This document shows positions 49,008 to 57,333 of a stretch of 64,000 nucleotides of DNA, piece by piece (the first letter of the stretch is position 1; each line of letters opens with the position of its first letter). The position numbers and the translations under genes are program-made. Source of the stretch: Thermohalobaculum sp039817245 (GTDB lineage: Bacteria; Pseudomonadota; Alphaproteobacteria; Rhodobacterales; Rhodobacteraceae); contig JBCBWF010000001.1 of NCBI GenBank assembly GCA_039817245.1, positions 1 to 64,000 of the forward strand, written 5' to 3'. The notes below the pieces were generated by a model. That model had not been told where the DNA came from. It made no database searches and was given only the letters and a program-made list of their open reading frames with translations.

Positions 49008-50708
49008 ATGGATCCGAGCCCCCAGCATCAGACCGGCGCCGAGGCCGGCCCTCCCGTCACCGTCTTCGGCCCGGACTTTCCCTTCGCCTATGACGACTGG
49101 CTCAGGCATCCCGCCGGTCTCGGGCAGTTGCCGGCGGAGAGCCTCGGCAAGCGCGTCGCGGTCATCGGCGCCGGCATGGCGGGGCTGGTGGCGGGCTACG
49201 AGCTCATGCGGCTCGGTCTCCACCCGATCTTCTACGAGTCGGGACAACTCGGCGGCCGCCTGCGCTCGCAGCCCTTCGAAGGGGCCGACGGTGTGGTGGC
49301 CGAGCTTGGCGCGATGCGCTTTCCCCCCGCCTCCACGAGCTTCTGGCACTACGCGGACAAGCTCGGGCTCGAGACGCGCGCCTTCCCCAACCCCCTCACC
49401 GAAGCCGCCGGCTCCACCGTGATCGAGCTCGAAGGCGAGCGCTACTACGCCCGCAGCATCGCCGATCTGCCGCCCCTCTTCCGCGAAGTGCAGGCGGCCT
49501 ATGACTGCGCGCTGGAGGAGGAGGCGGGTTTCGCGGCCCTCCGCAGCGCCATCGCCCGGCGCGACGCCGCCGCGGTGAAGGCGCTCTGGGACCCGCTCGT
49601 CGCCGCCTGGGACGAGCGCACCTTCTACGATTTCGTCACCACCTCGCGCGCCTTCGGTGCGCTCAGCTTCCGCCACCGCGAAGTGTTCGGCCAGGTGGGC
49701 TTCGGCACCGGCGGCTGGGACAGCGACTTCCCGAACTCCATGCTCGAGATCCTGCGCGTCGCCGCCACCGAGCAGGACGTCGCCCAGCGCCACGTGGTCG
49801 GCGGGGCGGAGCAGGTGCCGCAGGGGCTCTGGCGCCGCGTGCCAGAGCGCTGCGCCCACTGGCCCGCCGGCATCAGCCTCGCGCGCCTCAACGACGGCGC
49901 GCCCCGGCCGGGCGTCGTGCGCCTCGCCCGGCTCGGCGGGGAGGCCGGCGACGGGCCCGTCGCCGTCACCGACCGCTGGGGCCGCACCGAGACCTTCGAC
50001 GCGGTTATCGCCACCTGCCAGTCCTGGTTGCTGACAACCGCGATCGACACCGAGGAGCGGCTCTTCGCGCCGAAGCTCTGGATGGCGCTCGACCGCACGC
50101 GCTACATGCAATCCTCCAAGACCTTCGTGATGGTCGACCGGGCGTTCTGGACGGATCCGGACCCCGCCACCGGGCGCGACACGCTCTCGATGACGCTCAC
50201 GGACCGGCTCACCCGCGGCACCTATCTGTTTGACAACGGGCCCGGCAAACCGGGCGTCATCTGCCTGACCTATAGCTGGATGACCGATGCCTTGAAGATG
50301 CTGCCCCTGCCCGTGGAGCGCAGGGTGGAACTCGCGCTCGATGCGCTCGGCAAGATCTATCCCGGTGTCGATATCGCGGGCCATATCATCGGCGACCCGA
50401 TCACGGTGAGCTGGGAGGCGGATCCGAACTTCCTCGGTGCCTTCAAGGGGGCGCTGCCCGGGCACTACCGCTACAACCACCGCATGTTCGGCCAGTTCAT
50501 GCAGGGCGCCCTGCCGCCCGCCGAGCGCGGGGTCTTCATCGCGGGCGACGATGTGAGCTTCATGCCGGGATGGGTGGAGGGCGCGGTGCAGACCGCGCTC
50601 AACGCGGCATGGGGCGTGATGAGCGCATACGGCGGCCGCTCAGACCCCGCCAATCCGGGCCCCGGAGATTGTTACGAGGCGCTCGGCCCCGTGCGCCTGC
50701 CGGACTGA
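49008..50708 (+). CDS. FAD-dependent amino acid oxidase, tryptophan 2-monooxygenase-like
   Basis: A 566-residue flavoprotein of the amine oxidase superfamily. The dinucleotide fold is VAVIGAGMAGLVAGYE (50-65) and FAD contacts continue through LGGRLRS (81-87) and GAMRFPP (101-107), the last being typical of tryptophan 2-monooxygenase and L-phenylalanine oxidase. It closes with FIAGDDVSFMPGWVEGAVQTAL. These enzymes turn an amino acid into the amide one carbon shorter. The adjacent nitrilase-family amidase would give the acid. No signal peptide is present. Confidence 0.84.
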   Translation: MDPSPQHQTGAEAGPPVTVFGPDFPFAYDDWLRHPAGLGQLPAESLGKRVAVIGAGMAGLVAGYELMRLGLHPIFYESGQLGGRLRSQPFEGADGVVAELGAMRFPPASTSFWHYADKLGLETRAFPNPLTEAAGSTVIELEGERYYARSIADLPPLFREVQAAYDCALEEEAGFAALRSAIARRDAAAVKALWDPLVAAWDERTFYDFVTTSRAFGALSFRHREVFGQVGFGTGGWDSDFPNSMLEILRVAATEQDVAQRHVVGGAEQVPQGLWRRVPERCAHWPAGISLARLNDGAPRPGVVRLARLGGEAGDGPVAVTDRWGRTETFDAVIATCQSWLLTTAIDTEERLFAPKLWMALDRTRYMQSSKTFVMVDRAFWTDPDPATGRDTLSMTLTDRLTRGTYLFDNGPGKPGVICLTYSWMTDALKMLPLPVERRVELALDALGKIYPGVDIAGHIIGDPITVSWEADPNFLGAFKGALPGHYRYNHRMFGQFMQGALPPAERGVFIAGDDVSFMPGWVEGAVQTALNAAWGVMSAYGGRSDPANPGPGDCYEALGPVRLPD

Positions 50709-50720
50709 GGCCTGCCGCGC

Positions 50721-51890
50721 CTAGGCTGCGCGCGGCATCGCCAGATAGGCCGAAGCGAAGAGCACCGGCCCGAGCGCCCAGTTCACTTCCAGCGGCGTCA
50801 GGAAGTCCGCCATGGGCAGCACGACCGCCAGCGCCAGAAGCGGCGCCTCCCAGACCCGCGCCTCCCGGCCGAGCATGGCGCGCACCTGAAAGAGGCCGCC
50901 GACGACCAGGATCAGCAGATCGTAATCCATCACCCGCGGCGAGGCGGCGACGCAGGCGAAGGCGAGAAGTGCGGCGCGCTCATCCGCCGAACCGCGGCCC
51001 CGCGCCCAGACCCCGAGCAGGGCGAAAAGCACCGCGAGGCTGAGCAGCGCCTGGACGCCGATCGCCGCCGTCCCCGGCGCGCCGAGCCCGCGCAGGAAGC
51101 CATGCAGGCTCGCATGGATCTTCCAGATATCGTTGGAGACGAGATCGCGGGACGACTGGCCGAGGGCGGCGAAGAACCCTTCCCAGGCGCTCCAGCCGAG
51201 CAGCACCGTCGCCAGCCCCGCCGCGCCGAGCGCCACCGCCGCGGCAACCGCGAGCACACCCCATCGCTTTGCCGCCAGCAGCGCCAGCGGCGCCGCGAGC
51301 GCCACCTGCGGCTTGATGCTCAGAAGCCCGAGCGCGATGCCGGCCATCCAGCCGCGCCGCCCATTCTCCAGCGCCAGCAGCATCAGGCCCAGAAGTGCTG
51401 CGGTGAGGAACCCGGTCTGCCCGTTCACCAGCAAGAGCACGGCGGTGGCCGGCGCAAACGCGGCCGCGACCGCCTCCCAGCGCGGCAGGATCCGCCAGAC
51501 CACCACGCCGTAGCCAATCGCCGTCGCCAGCGTCCAGATCGCCTGCGCGGGCAGGAGCGGGAGCGCACCGAGCGGGGTCAGCACCATCTGCAGATGCGGC
51601 GGGTAGAACCAGGACATCAGCCGCTCATAGGGCCGCCCCAGCGCCTCCGATTGCACGGCCTGCATCGCGGCCGGGTCGTAGGCCGTCGCCGCCCTGCCCT
51701 CCAGCGCCAGATGCGCCGCGCCCCAGAAGGCGCCGAAATCCATCAGCGTCCCGGGCCCGCCGGGACGGTAGACCATCCAGAGCACCCCCGCCGCGATCGC
51801 GACATTGCCGATGGCGAGGATCGCGGCGACGAGCCCGACGCGCCCCGCGCGCCAGAAACCCTCCGCCACCGCGGGCTCGGCCACGCTCAC
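50721..51890 (-). CDS. DUF2029/GT87-family membrane mannosyltransferase-like protein
   Basis: A 389-residue membrane protein with about ten hydrophobic segments. It has the family motifs LMDFGAFWGAA (Asp early in the first loop), WFYPPHLQMVLTPL and NGQTGFL. GT87 enzymes use polyprenyl-phosphate sugars in the outer leaflet. The GTG at 51890 overlaps the GtrA stop (GTGA), so translation is coupled; an upstream frame is antisense-like. It is the last gene of a GT2-GtrA-GT87 set that should build a lipid-linked sugar, flip it and transfer it. Acceptor unknown. Confidence 0.83.
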   Translation of the reverse strand: MSVAEPAVAEGFWRAGRVGLVAAILAIGNVAIAAGVLWMVYRPGGPGTLMDFGAFWGAAHLALEGRAATAYDPAAMQAVQSEALGRPYERLMSWFYPPHLQMVLTPLGALPLLPAQAIWTLATAIGYGVVVWRILPRWEAVAAAFAPATAVLLLVNGQTGFLTAALLGLMLLALENGRRGWMAGIALGLLSIKPQVALAAPLALLAAKRWGVLAVAAAVALGAAGLATVLLGWSAWEGFFAALGQSSRDLVSNDIWKIHASLHGFLRGLGAPGTAAIGVQALLSLAVLFALLGVWARGRGSADERAALLAFACVAASPRVMDYDLLILVVGGLFQVRAMLGREARVWEAPLLALAVVLPMADFLTPLEVNWALGPVLFASAYLAMPRAA

Positions 51891-52303
51891 TTGCCCCCGC
51901 TCCGCCGCCCGAAGACGAGCAGGTGGAAGAGGACGAAATTCGTCGCCGGCACCAGCACCACGAAGATCGCGACGGCGAGCTGATAGGGCCCGTCCAGCGC
52001 CGCCACCGCCGCGAGCGTCGCCTGGCTGACCGCGAAGGAACTGCCCGAGACCGCAACGAAACGCAGCGCCGTCTCCCCATGCGCGCCGGCCGCGCGGTAG
52101 GTCCAGTGGTAGTGCCCCAGATAGGAGACCGGCAGCGCCGCCACGAAGGCGACGGGATTGGCAAGCTCCGGATGCAGCCCTGCCAGCTCCACCAGCGCGA
52201 AGAGCACCCCCACATGCGTCGCGGTCGCACCGAGCCCGACGATACCGAAGCGCAGGATGCGCCCGGCCTCCCGCCTCAGCCATGCGACGGCGCTCTCGCT
52301 CAC
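51887..52303 (-). CDS. GtrA-family polyprenyl-phosphate-sugar flippase
   Basis: A 138-residue membrane protein with four hydrophobic segments, the GtrA layout. It carries FGIVGLGATATHVGVLF (18-34) and NPVAFVAALPVSYLGHYHWTY with a His-rich end of helix 2. GtrA proteins move lipid-linked sugars made by a GT2 enzyme to the periplasm. The GTG at 52303 overlaps the GT2 stop by 4 bp, and its own stop overlaps the GT87 start. Confidence 0.85.
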   Translation of the reverse strand: MSESAVAWLRREAGRILRFGIVGLGATATHVGVLFALVELAGLHPELANPVAFVAALPVSYLGHYHWTYRAAGAHGETALRFVAVSGSSFAVSQATLAAVAALDGPYQLAVAIFVVLVPATNFVLFHLLVFGRRSGGK

Positions 52304-53307
52304 TCCGCCTCTCCCTCGTCGAAGCCGCGGCGCTCGCGCACGAGGTAGAGGGGGCGGTGCTTCGTCTCGATCATGATCCGCCCGATATACTCGCCCAGCA
52401 CCCCGAGCGAGATGAGCTGCACGCCGCCGAGAAAGAGCGTGACGGTGATGAGCGAGGCGTAGCCCGGCACATCCTCCCCCACCACCAGCGTCTTCAGAAT
52501 GATGAAGCCGCCATAGAGGAACGCGGCCCCCGCCACCGCGAAGCCGAGATAACTCCACATCCGGAGCGGCCAGGTGCTGAATGAGGTGATCCCGTCGAGC
52601 GCGAAGTTCCACAGCTTCCAGGGGTTGAACTTGCTGTCGCCCGCGTGGCGCTCCTTGTGGTCGTAGGTGATGGTCGTGACGCGAAACCCGACCCAGGCGA
52701 AGAGGCCCTTCATGAACCGGTTACGCTCGGGCAGCGTGCGCAGCGCGGCGATCACCGCCCGGTCGAGAAGCCTGAAGTCCCCCGTCTCCGGGGGGATGGC
52801 CGTGTCGGCGATCCGGTTGAAGAAGCGGTAGAAATGGCGGCTGAAGAAGGCCCGGCGGCTGCTGTCCGTCGCGCGGTCCGCCCGGGTGGCGGCGACCACG
52901 TCCCAGCCCTCGCGCCAGGCGGCGACCATGTCGGGGATCACCTCCGGGCGCATCTGCAGATCCGCGTCGATGCTCACCACCGCATCCCCGTCGCAATGGT
53001 CGATCGCCGCCGTCAGCGCCGCCTCCTTGCCGAAGTTGCGGGTGAAGGAGAGGACGCGGATCGCAGGCTCGCGCGCAGCCCAGCCGGTGAGGCAGGCCAT
53101 GGTCCCGTCGCTGCTGCCGTCGTCGACGCAGACGATCTCGAACCGGTCGGTCACGCTGCGGCAGACCGGCAGGAGCGCCTCGAAGAACGCATCCGCCGAC
53201 TGCGCCTCGTTGTACATCGGCACGATGACGGAGAGGCGGAACGTCGCTGCGGCGCGCGCATCGCCGGGCGCGCCGGTGCCTGTCGTGATGCCGCTCGTCT
53301 CGGGCAT
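52300..53307 (-). CDS. Family 2 glycosyltransferase (polyprenyl-phosphate type)
   Basis: A 335-residue enzyme of the DPM1/GtrB/ArnC type. The catalytic domain starts LSVIVPMYNEA (25-35), has CVDDGSSDGT and the SIDADLQ metal site, and the RNFGKEAALTAAI loop. Two C-terminal membrane segments follow (YLGFAVAGAAFLYGGFIIL and LITVTLFLGGVQLISLGVLG). It makes a polyprenyl-phosphate sugar on the inner side. The start at 53307 has AGGAAAGGG upstream; a 15-residue extension lacks it. It is the first gene of the GT2-GtrA-GT87 operon. Confidence 0.88.
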   Translation of the reverse strand: MPETSGITTGTGAPGDARAAATFRLSVIVPMYNEAQSADAFFEALLPVCRSVTDRFEIVCVDDGSSDGTMACLTGWAAREPAIRVLSFTRNFGKEAALTAAIDHCDGDAVVSIDADLQMRPEVIPDMVAAWREGWDVVAATRADRATDSSRRAFFSRHFYRFFNRIADTAIPPETGDFRLLDRAVIAALRTLPERNRFMKGLFAWVGFRVTTITYDHKERHAGDSKFNPWKLWNFALDGITSFSTWPLRMWSYLGFAVAGAAFLYGGFIILKTLVVGEDVPGYASLITVTLFLGGVQLISLGVLGEYIGRIMIETKHRPLYLVRERRGFDEGEAE

Positions 53308-53476
53308 GCCGCTCGGCCCTTTCCTGCTTCGCCCGGGCTGATCTGCCCCCAAAGCGGGACATCACTATGGCAGTCTTGGGGCGGCTGTCATCCGCGCCGG
53401 GCGTCCGGGCGTGCAACGCGACCAATCGGTTCGCAGATGTGGCATGGATCGCGCCCGGAGCGCACGCGGCCGCTGC

Positions 53477-54853
53477 TCAATGCAGCGGGAACAGGTTCTC
53501 CCAGGCGCGCTCCAGCACCTCCGGGGTCAGCGCCGGCGGCACCCCCTCATAGGCGCAGATCGCAAACGCCTGGTCGATCAGAAACCGCGGATGGAAGGCC
53601 TGGTAGGTCCGCTCATGCTTCTCGTAGAGCTCCGTCAGCACGAAGGCGAGCACCTCCTCGCTCAGCGCCAAACCGGCCCGCGCGGCCGTCGCGGCGAAGA
53701 TGCGCAGAAAGAGCGCGCGGTCCGGACTGTCCACCAGGATCTTGTAGCGCAGTCGGCGCAGCGCCGCCTCGTCCACCAGTTCGCTCGGCGGGATGTTCGT
53801 CGAGAAGATCACGAGGCTGTCGAACGGCGCCTCGAACTTGCGGCCCGATTGTAGCGCCAGAAAGTCCAGCCCGTTCTCCAGCGGAATGATGAGACGGTTG
53901 ATGATCTCCTGCGGATGCTGGCGCTGCCGGCCGAAATCGTCCACCACCAGCACGCCGCCGACGGATTTGAGCTGCATCGAGGCTTCGTAGATCCGGCTGA
54001 CGGGGCTGTAGGAGAGATCCAGCATATCCACCGTCAGCTCGCCGCCGGCGATCAGCTTCGGCCGCCGGCAGGGCATGTAGCGCCGGTCGAAGCCCGGCGC
54101 GCGGCGCAGGCCCGCCGCGATGGCCGCCTCCGAGGCGCCGGGCATGCTCCCCTCCAACGCCTGGATGGCCGCGGTGTCCAGCGCCTGGTGCACCGCGGGG
54201 TCGTAGAGCGTGATCACCTGCCGGTCCATCTCCAGCGCGAAGGGCAGGAAGACATGCGCCCCGAAGGCACGGCAGAGCGCCTCCGCGATCGACGACTTTC
54301 CGTTCCCTGGCGGGCCGTAGAGCAGCATCGAGGCGCCGGAATTCGCCGCGGGGCCGAGCTGGCGCATGAGCGTCGGCGCCAGGGTCAGGCTCTTGAAGAC
54401 GCGCTCCAGCGTCGGGCGCAGCAGCACCTCGCCGCGGATGGACTGCGCCTGGACCTGCGCCGCGAACTGTTCCAGCGGCACCGGGGCCGCGCCGACATAT
54501 TCGCTCTGCGCCAGCGCCTCGAGCGCCCATTCGCGCCCCCGCCCGGTCAGCCCGTAGCGCATCTCCGCGGTCACCAGCGCCTCGCGCTGGCCGAGCGCCT
54601 CGAAGAGCTTCTGATCGACCCCGAGCTGCAGGAGCTCCAGCACGAGCCGCACGGGCAGCCGGATCACGCCGGAGAGCTCGCTCGCGCGCTCCTTGCCCAT
54701 CCGGTAGACGATCTTGCAGATCAGCCCGAGCAGGAAACCGATCTCGAGGCCCACCTCGTCGAGCGACTGCGGCTGGCGCGGCGGCAGAACCTGGCGCTCG
54801 GGCGCCTCCCCGCTCGCGGTGTCGCGCGCCACGGACTCAGCGGGCTGGGCCAT
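53477..54853 (-). CDS. AAA-family ATPase
   Basis: A 458-residue ATPase of unknown target. Residues 30-170 form a helical N-terminal domain of no known family. The AAA core has Walker A GPPGNGKSS (180-188) and Walker B VLVVDDFGRQ; sensor-like Asn is in VIFSTNIPPSEL, and the arginine-rich LRRLRYKI segment is the likely finger. A C-terminal helical lid ends the protein (YQAFHPRFLIDQAFAI). A start at 54853 was used because it begins a normal N terminus. It is alone; possible roles include assembly of envelope or pilus parts, as for similar stand-alone AAA proteins. Confidence 0.78.
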   Translation of the reverse strand: MAQPAESVARDTASGEAPERQVLPPRQPQSLDEVGLEIGFLLGLICKIVYRMGKERASELSGVIRLPVRLVLELLQLGVDQKLFEALGQREALVTAEMRYGLTGRGREWALEALAQSEYVGAAPVPLEQFAAQVQAQSIRGEVLLRPTLERVFKSLTLAPTLMRQLGPAANSGASMLLYGPPGNGKSSIAEALCRAFGAHVFLPFALEMDRQVITLYDPAVHQALDTAAIQALEGSMPGASEAAIAAGLRRAPGFDRRYMPCRRPKLIAGGELTVDMLDLSYSPVSRIYEASMQLKSVGGVLVVDDFGRQRQHPQEIINRLIIPLENGLDFLALQSGRKFEAPFDSLVIFSTNIPPSELVDEAALRRLRYKILVDSPDRALFLRIFAATAARAGLALSEEVLAFVLTELYEKHERTYQAFHPRFLIDQAFAICAYEGVPPALTPEVLERAWENLFPLH

Positions 54854-55106
54854 CGGTGCCCTCTCGGCGGCGTTCGGGGATCGGCATCGCTCTCGGCTCC
54901 GGCATCGCGCGGTTCGATCCACAAGCTACGGCGCGCGCGTTACGCCCGCCCTAACCTTGCGGCGCGGAAGGACGGGACGCGCGAGATCCGGGCGCGCCGG
55001 CGCGGCCGGGCCCACGGCTCGACGAATGCCGCAGGCATGAGGAGAGCGCGGAAAAGCATCGCTGCGCGAAGCGCGGCGATACCGCTAGGGAGGCTCTCGG
55101 AACCGC

Positions 55107-55703
55107 TCAGTCGAGCCGCACGCCCGCTTGCCGCATCGCATCGCGCGCCGCCGCGAGCGAGCCATCCAGGTCGATCGCCCGGCACGCCGCTTCGCGCACC
55201 GTCACGCCGAGCCCCAGCCGCGCGGCGTCCAGCGCCGAGGACTGCACGCAGAAATCCGTCGCGAGCCCCGCCAGCACCACCTCCGAGACACCGAGCGCCG
55301 AGAGCGCCCCTGCCAGCCCCGTCGGCGTCTCCCGATCGTTCTCGAAGAAGGCGGAGTAGCTGTCCACCGCCCGCCGGTATCCCTTGCGCACCACCAGATG
55401 CGCCCGATCCGTCTCGAGGCCGGGGTGAAACGCCGCCCCGGCACTGCCCTGCACACAGTGATCCGGCCACAGCACCTGCGTCCCGTACGCCATCTCGACC
55501 GTCTCGAAGGGCGCAGCCCCCGGGTGCTGCGAGGCAAAGGACGCATGATCGGCCGGATGCCAGTCCTGCGTCAGCACCACGATCGCGTGCTCGGCCATCA
55601 GCGCGTTGACGCGCGGCACCACCGCATCGCCCTCCGGCACCGCCAGCGCGCCTCCGGGGCAGAAATCCACCTGAACGTCGATCACCAGCAGCGCCGTCGC
55701 CAT
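55107..55703 (-). CDS. pncA: Nicotinamidase (PncA-like)
   Basis: A 198-residue cysteine hydrolase that turns nicotinamide into nicotinate for NAD recycling. Catalytic residues are Asp9 (LVIDVQVDF), Lys107 (VRKGYR) and Cys152 (ATDFCVQSS). The metal site is Asp47, His49 and His53 in QDWHPADHASF, which marks PncA rather than other isochorismatase-fold hydrolases. The start at 55703 begins MATALLVID; a 32-residue extension has no support. It is 19 bp after the gamma-glutamyltransferase-like gene on the same strand. Confidence 0.91.
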   Translation of the reverse strand: MATALLVIDVQVDFCPGGALAVPEGDAVVPRVNALMAEHAIVVLTQDWHPADHASFASQHPGAAPFETVEMAYGTQVLWPDHCVQGSAGAAFHPGLETDRAHLVVRKGYRRAVDSYSAFFENDRETPTGLAGALSALGVSEVVLAGLATDFCVQSSALDAARLGLGVTVREAACRAIDLDGSLAAARDAMRQAGVRLD

Positions 55704-55722
55704 GCCGTGCCCCCCTCTGCGC

Positions 55723-57333
55723 TCAGACAAGCACCGCCATACCGTCCCGACCGGGATCGGCCCCGCCGCGCCAGCCATCCGGGCCGCGCCGCAGCGCATG
55801 CACCGCCGCGAAGCCGTAGCTCATCGCCGAGCGCCGGGTGGCATAGCCCATGGCCTGCAGCCCCGCCTCCGTGCGCCGCAGAACCCGGTTCGTGAGATCG
55901 ATCGTGTCCGAGGTCGTGCAGAAGCGCGGCGCCGCCACCGCCTCCGCCGCGGTCATCCCGAAATCCACCATGTTGAGGATCCCCTGCAGCACCCCCATGG
56001 TGATGTAGGTGCCCCCCGGCGCCCCGATCGCCATCGCAGGGCCCTCGCCGTCGAAGAGGATGGTGGGGCACATCGCGGTGAAGCGCGACTTGCCGGGCGC
56101 GAGCGAGCCGGCCCGCCCGGGCCGCGGATCGAAGACCCCCATGCAGCCATTGTACATGAAGCCCAGCCCCTCGGTGACGACGCCGGACGGCATCCCGATC
56201 GAGTGGGTCATCGTCACGAGGTTGCCGGCACAGTCGACCGTGCAGATATGCGTGGTGTCCTTCGGCTCCTCCGGCCCGCGATTGAGCCGCGGGACATGCG
56301 CCTTCTCGCCGGCCCGGATGCGCGCCGCCGCGGCCGCCGCATAGTCCTTCGAGGTGAGCTCCGCCACCGGCACCTCCACGAAGCGCGGATCGCCCACCTT
56401 CGTGTCCTTGTCCACCGTCGCGATCTTCATCGCCTCGGACACGGTCGCCACATACTCCGCCGAGTTGTGCCCCATCCCCGCCAGATCGAACTGCTCGAGG
56501 ATGTTAAGCATCTCCAGAAGGATCACGCCGCCGCCCGGAGGCTGGTTGGTGGCGATCCGGTAGCCGCGATAGTCGCCCCAGAGCGGCGCGCCTTCCGTCG
56601 GCCGGGCCTCCGCCAGATCCTCGGCCGACAGGAGCCCGCCATGCGCCGCCATATCCGCCGCGATCTCCCCGGCGATCGCGCCGGTGTAGAAGTCCTCGGG
56701 GCCCGCCTCCGCGATCCGGCGCAGCGTCCGCGCCATATCCGCGTTCCGGTGAATGTCGCCGATCCGCGGCACCGTCCCGTCCGGGCGCAGATAGCACTTC
56801 GCCGTGGCAGGGATGCGGGTGAGGAACTCGATATGCGCCACCCGCCCGGCCTTCGGCACTTCGTGCCAGTAGCCGGTGACGGCGGGCCGGATCGCGAAGC
56901 CCTCCTCCGCATAGTGAATGGCAGCGGGCAGGAGATCCGCGAGGCTTCGCGTGCCGTATCGCTCCAGCGCGAGCGCCAGCGCGCGCAGCGTCATGGGCGT
57001 GGTGACCGACTGGTAGCCGATCTCGTTCACCGCCCCCTCCAGCAGGAAGCCGAACCCGTCCTCCGCCTCGCCGAGCACGATATCGGCCCACATATCGGGC
57101 CGCGCCGCCGCGGGTGCGCGGCCGTGGAAATCGATGAAGCCGTGCCGCCCGTCGGCCATGAGCACCTGCGCCGAGCCGAAGCCGGCGAGGCCGCACATGA
57201 AGGGATCGACGACGCTCTGAACCAGCGCGCAGGCCACCGCGGCATCGACCGCGTTGCCGCCGTCGCGCAGCACATCCGCTCCGGCCTCGGCCGCCTCGGG
57301 CTGAGGCGCGGTGATGCAGCCCTGCGCGCTCAT
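55723..57333 (-). CDS. Gamma-glutamyltransferase-family protein
   Basis: A 536-residue Ntn-type enzyme precursor. The self-cleavage site is Asp359-Thr360 in PKDTTHICTVD, with Thr360 as the new N-terminal nucleophile. Motifs around GGGVILLEM and GAPGGTYITMGVLQ fit the small and large subunits. There is no signal peptide, unlike periplasmic Ggt, so it probably works in the cytoplasm, for example on gamma-glutamyl amides or as an acylase-like enzyme. The ATG overlaps the amidase stop (57330-57333), so both are co-translated. Confidence 0.88.
   Translation of the reverse strand: MSAQGCITAPQPEAAEAGADVLRDGGNAVDAAVACALVQSVVDPFMCGLAGFGSAQVLMADGRHGFIDFHGRAPAAARPDMWADIVLGEAEDGFGFLLEGAVNEIGYQSVTTPMTLRALALALERYGTRSLADLLPAAIHYAEEGFAIRPAVTGYWHEVPKAGRVAHIEFLTRIPATAKCYLRPDGTVPRIGDIHRNADMARTLRRIAEAGPEDFYTGAIAGEIAADMAAHGGLLSAEDLAEARPTEGAPLWGDYRGYRIATNQPPGGGVILLEMLNILEQFDLAGMGHNSAEYVATVSEAMKIATVDKDTKVGDPRFVEVPVAELTSKDYAAAAAARIRAGEKAHVPRLNRGPEEPKDTTHICTVDCAGNLVTMTHSIGMPSGVVTEGLGFMYNGCMGVFDPRPGRAGSLAPGKSRFTAMCPTILFDGEGPAMAIGAPGGTYITMGVLQGILNMVDFGMTAAEAVAAPRFCTTSDTIDLTNRVLRRTEAGLQAMGYATRRSAMSYGFAAVHALRRGPDGWRGGADPGRDGMAVLV

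Noticed and set aside
50708..50725. Third copy of the TAGGCT promoter-like motif
   Set aside because: It lies between two convergent gene ends and its flanks differ from the 13-mer, so a promoter there makes little sense.
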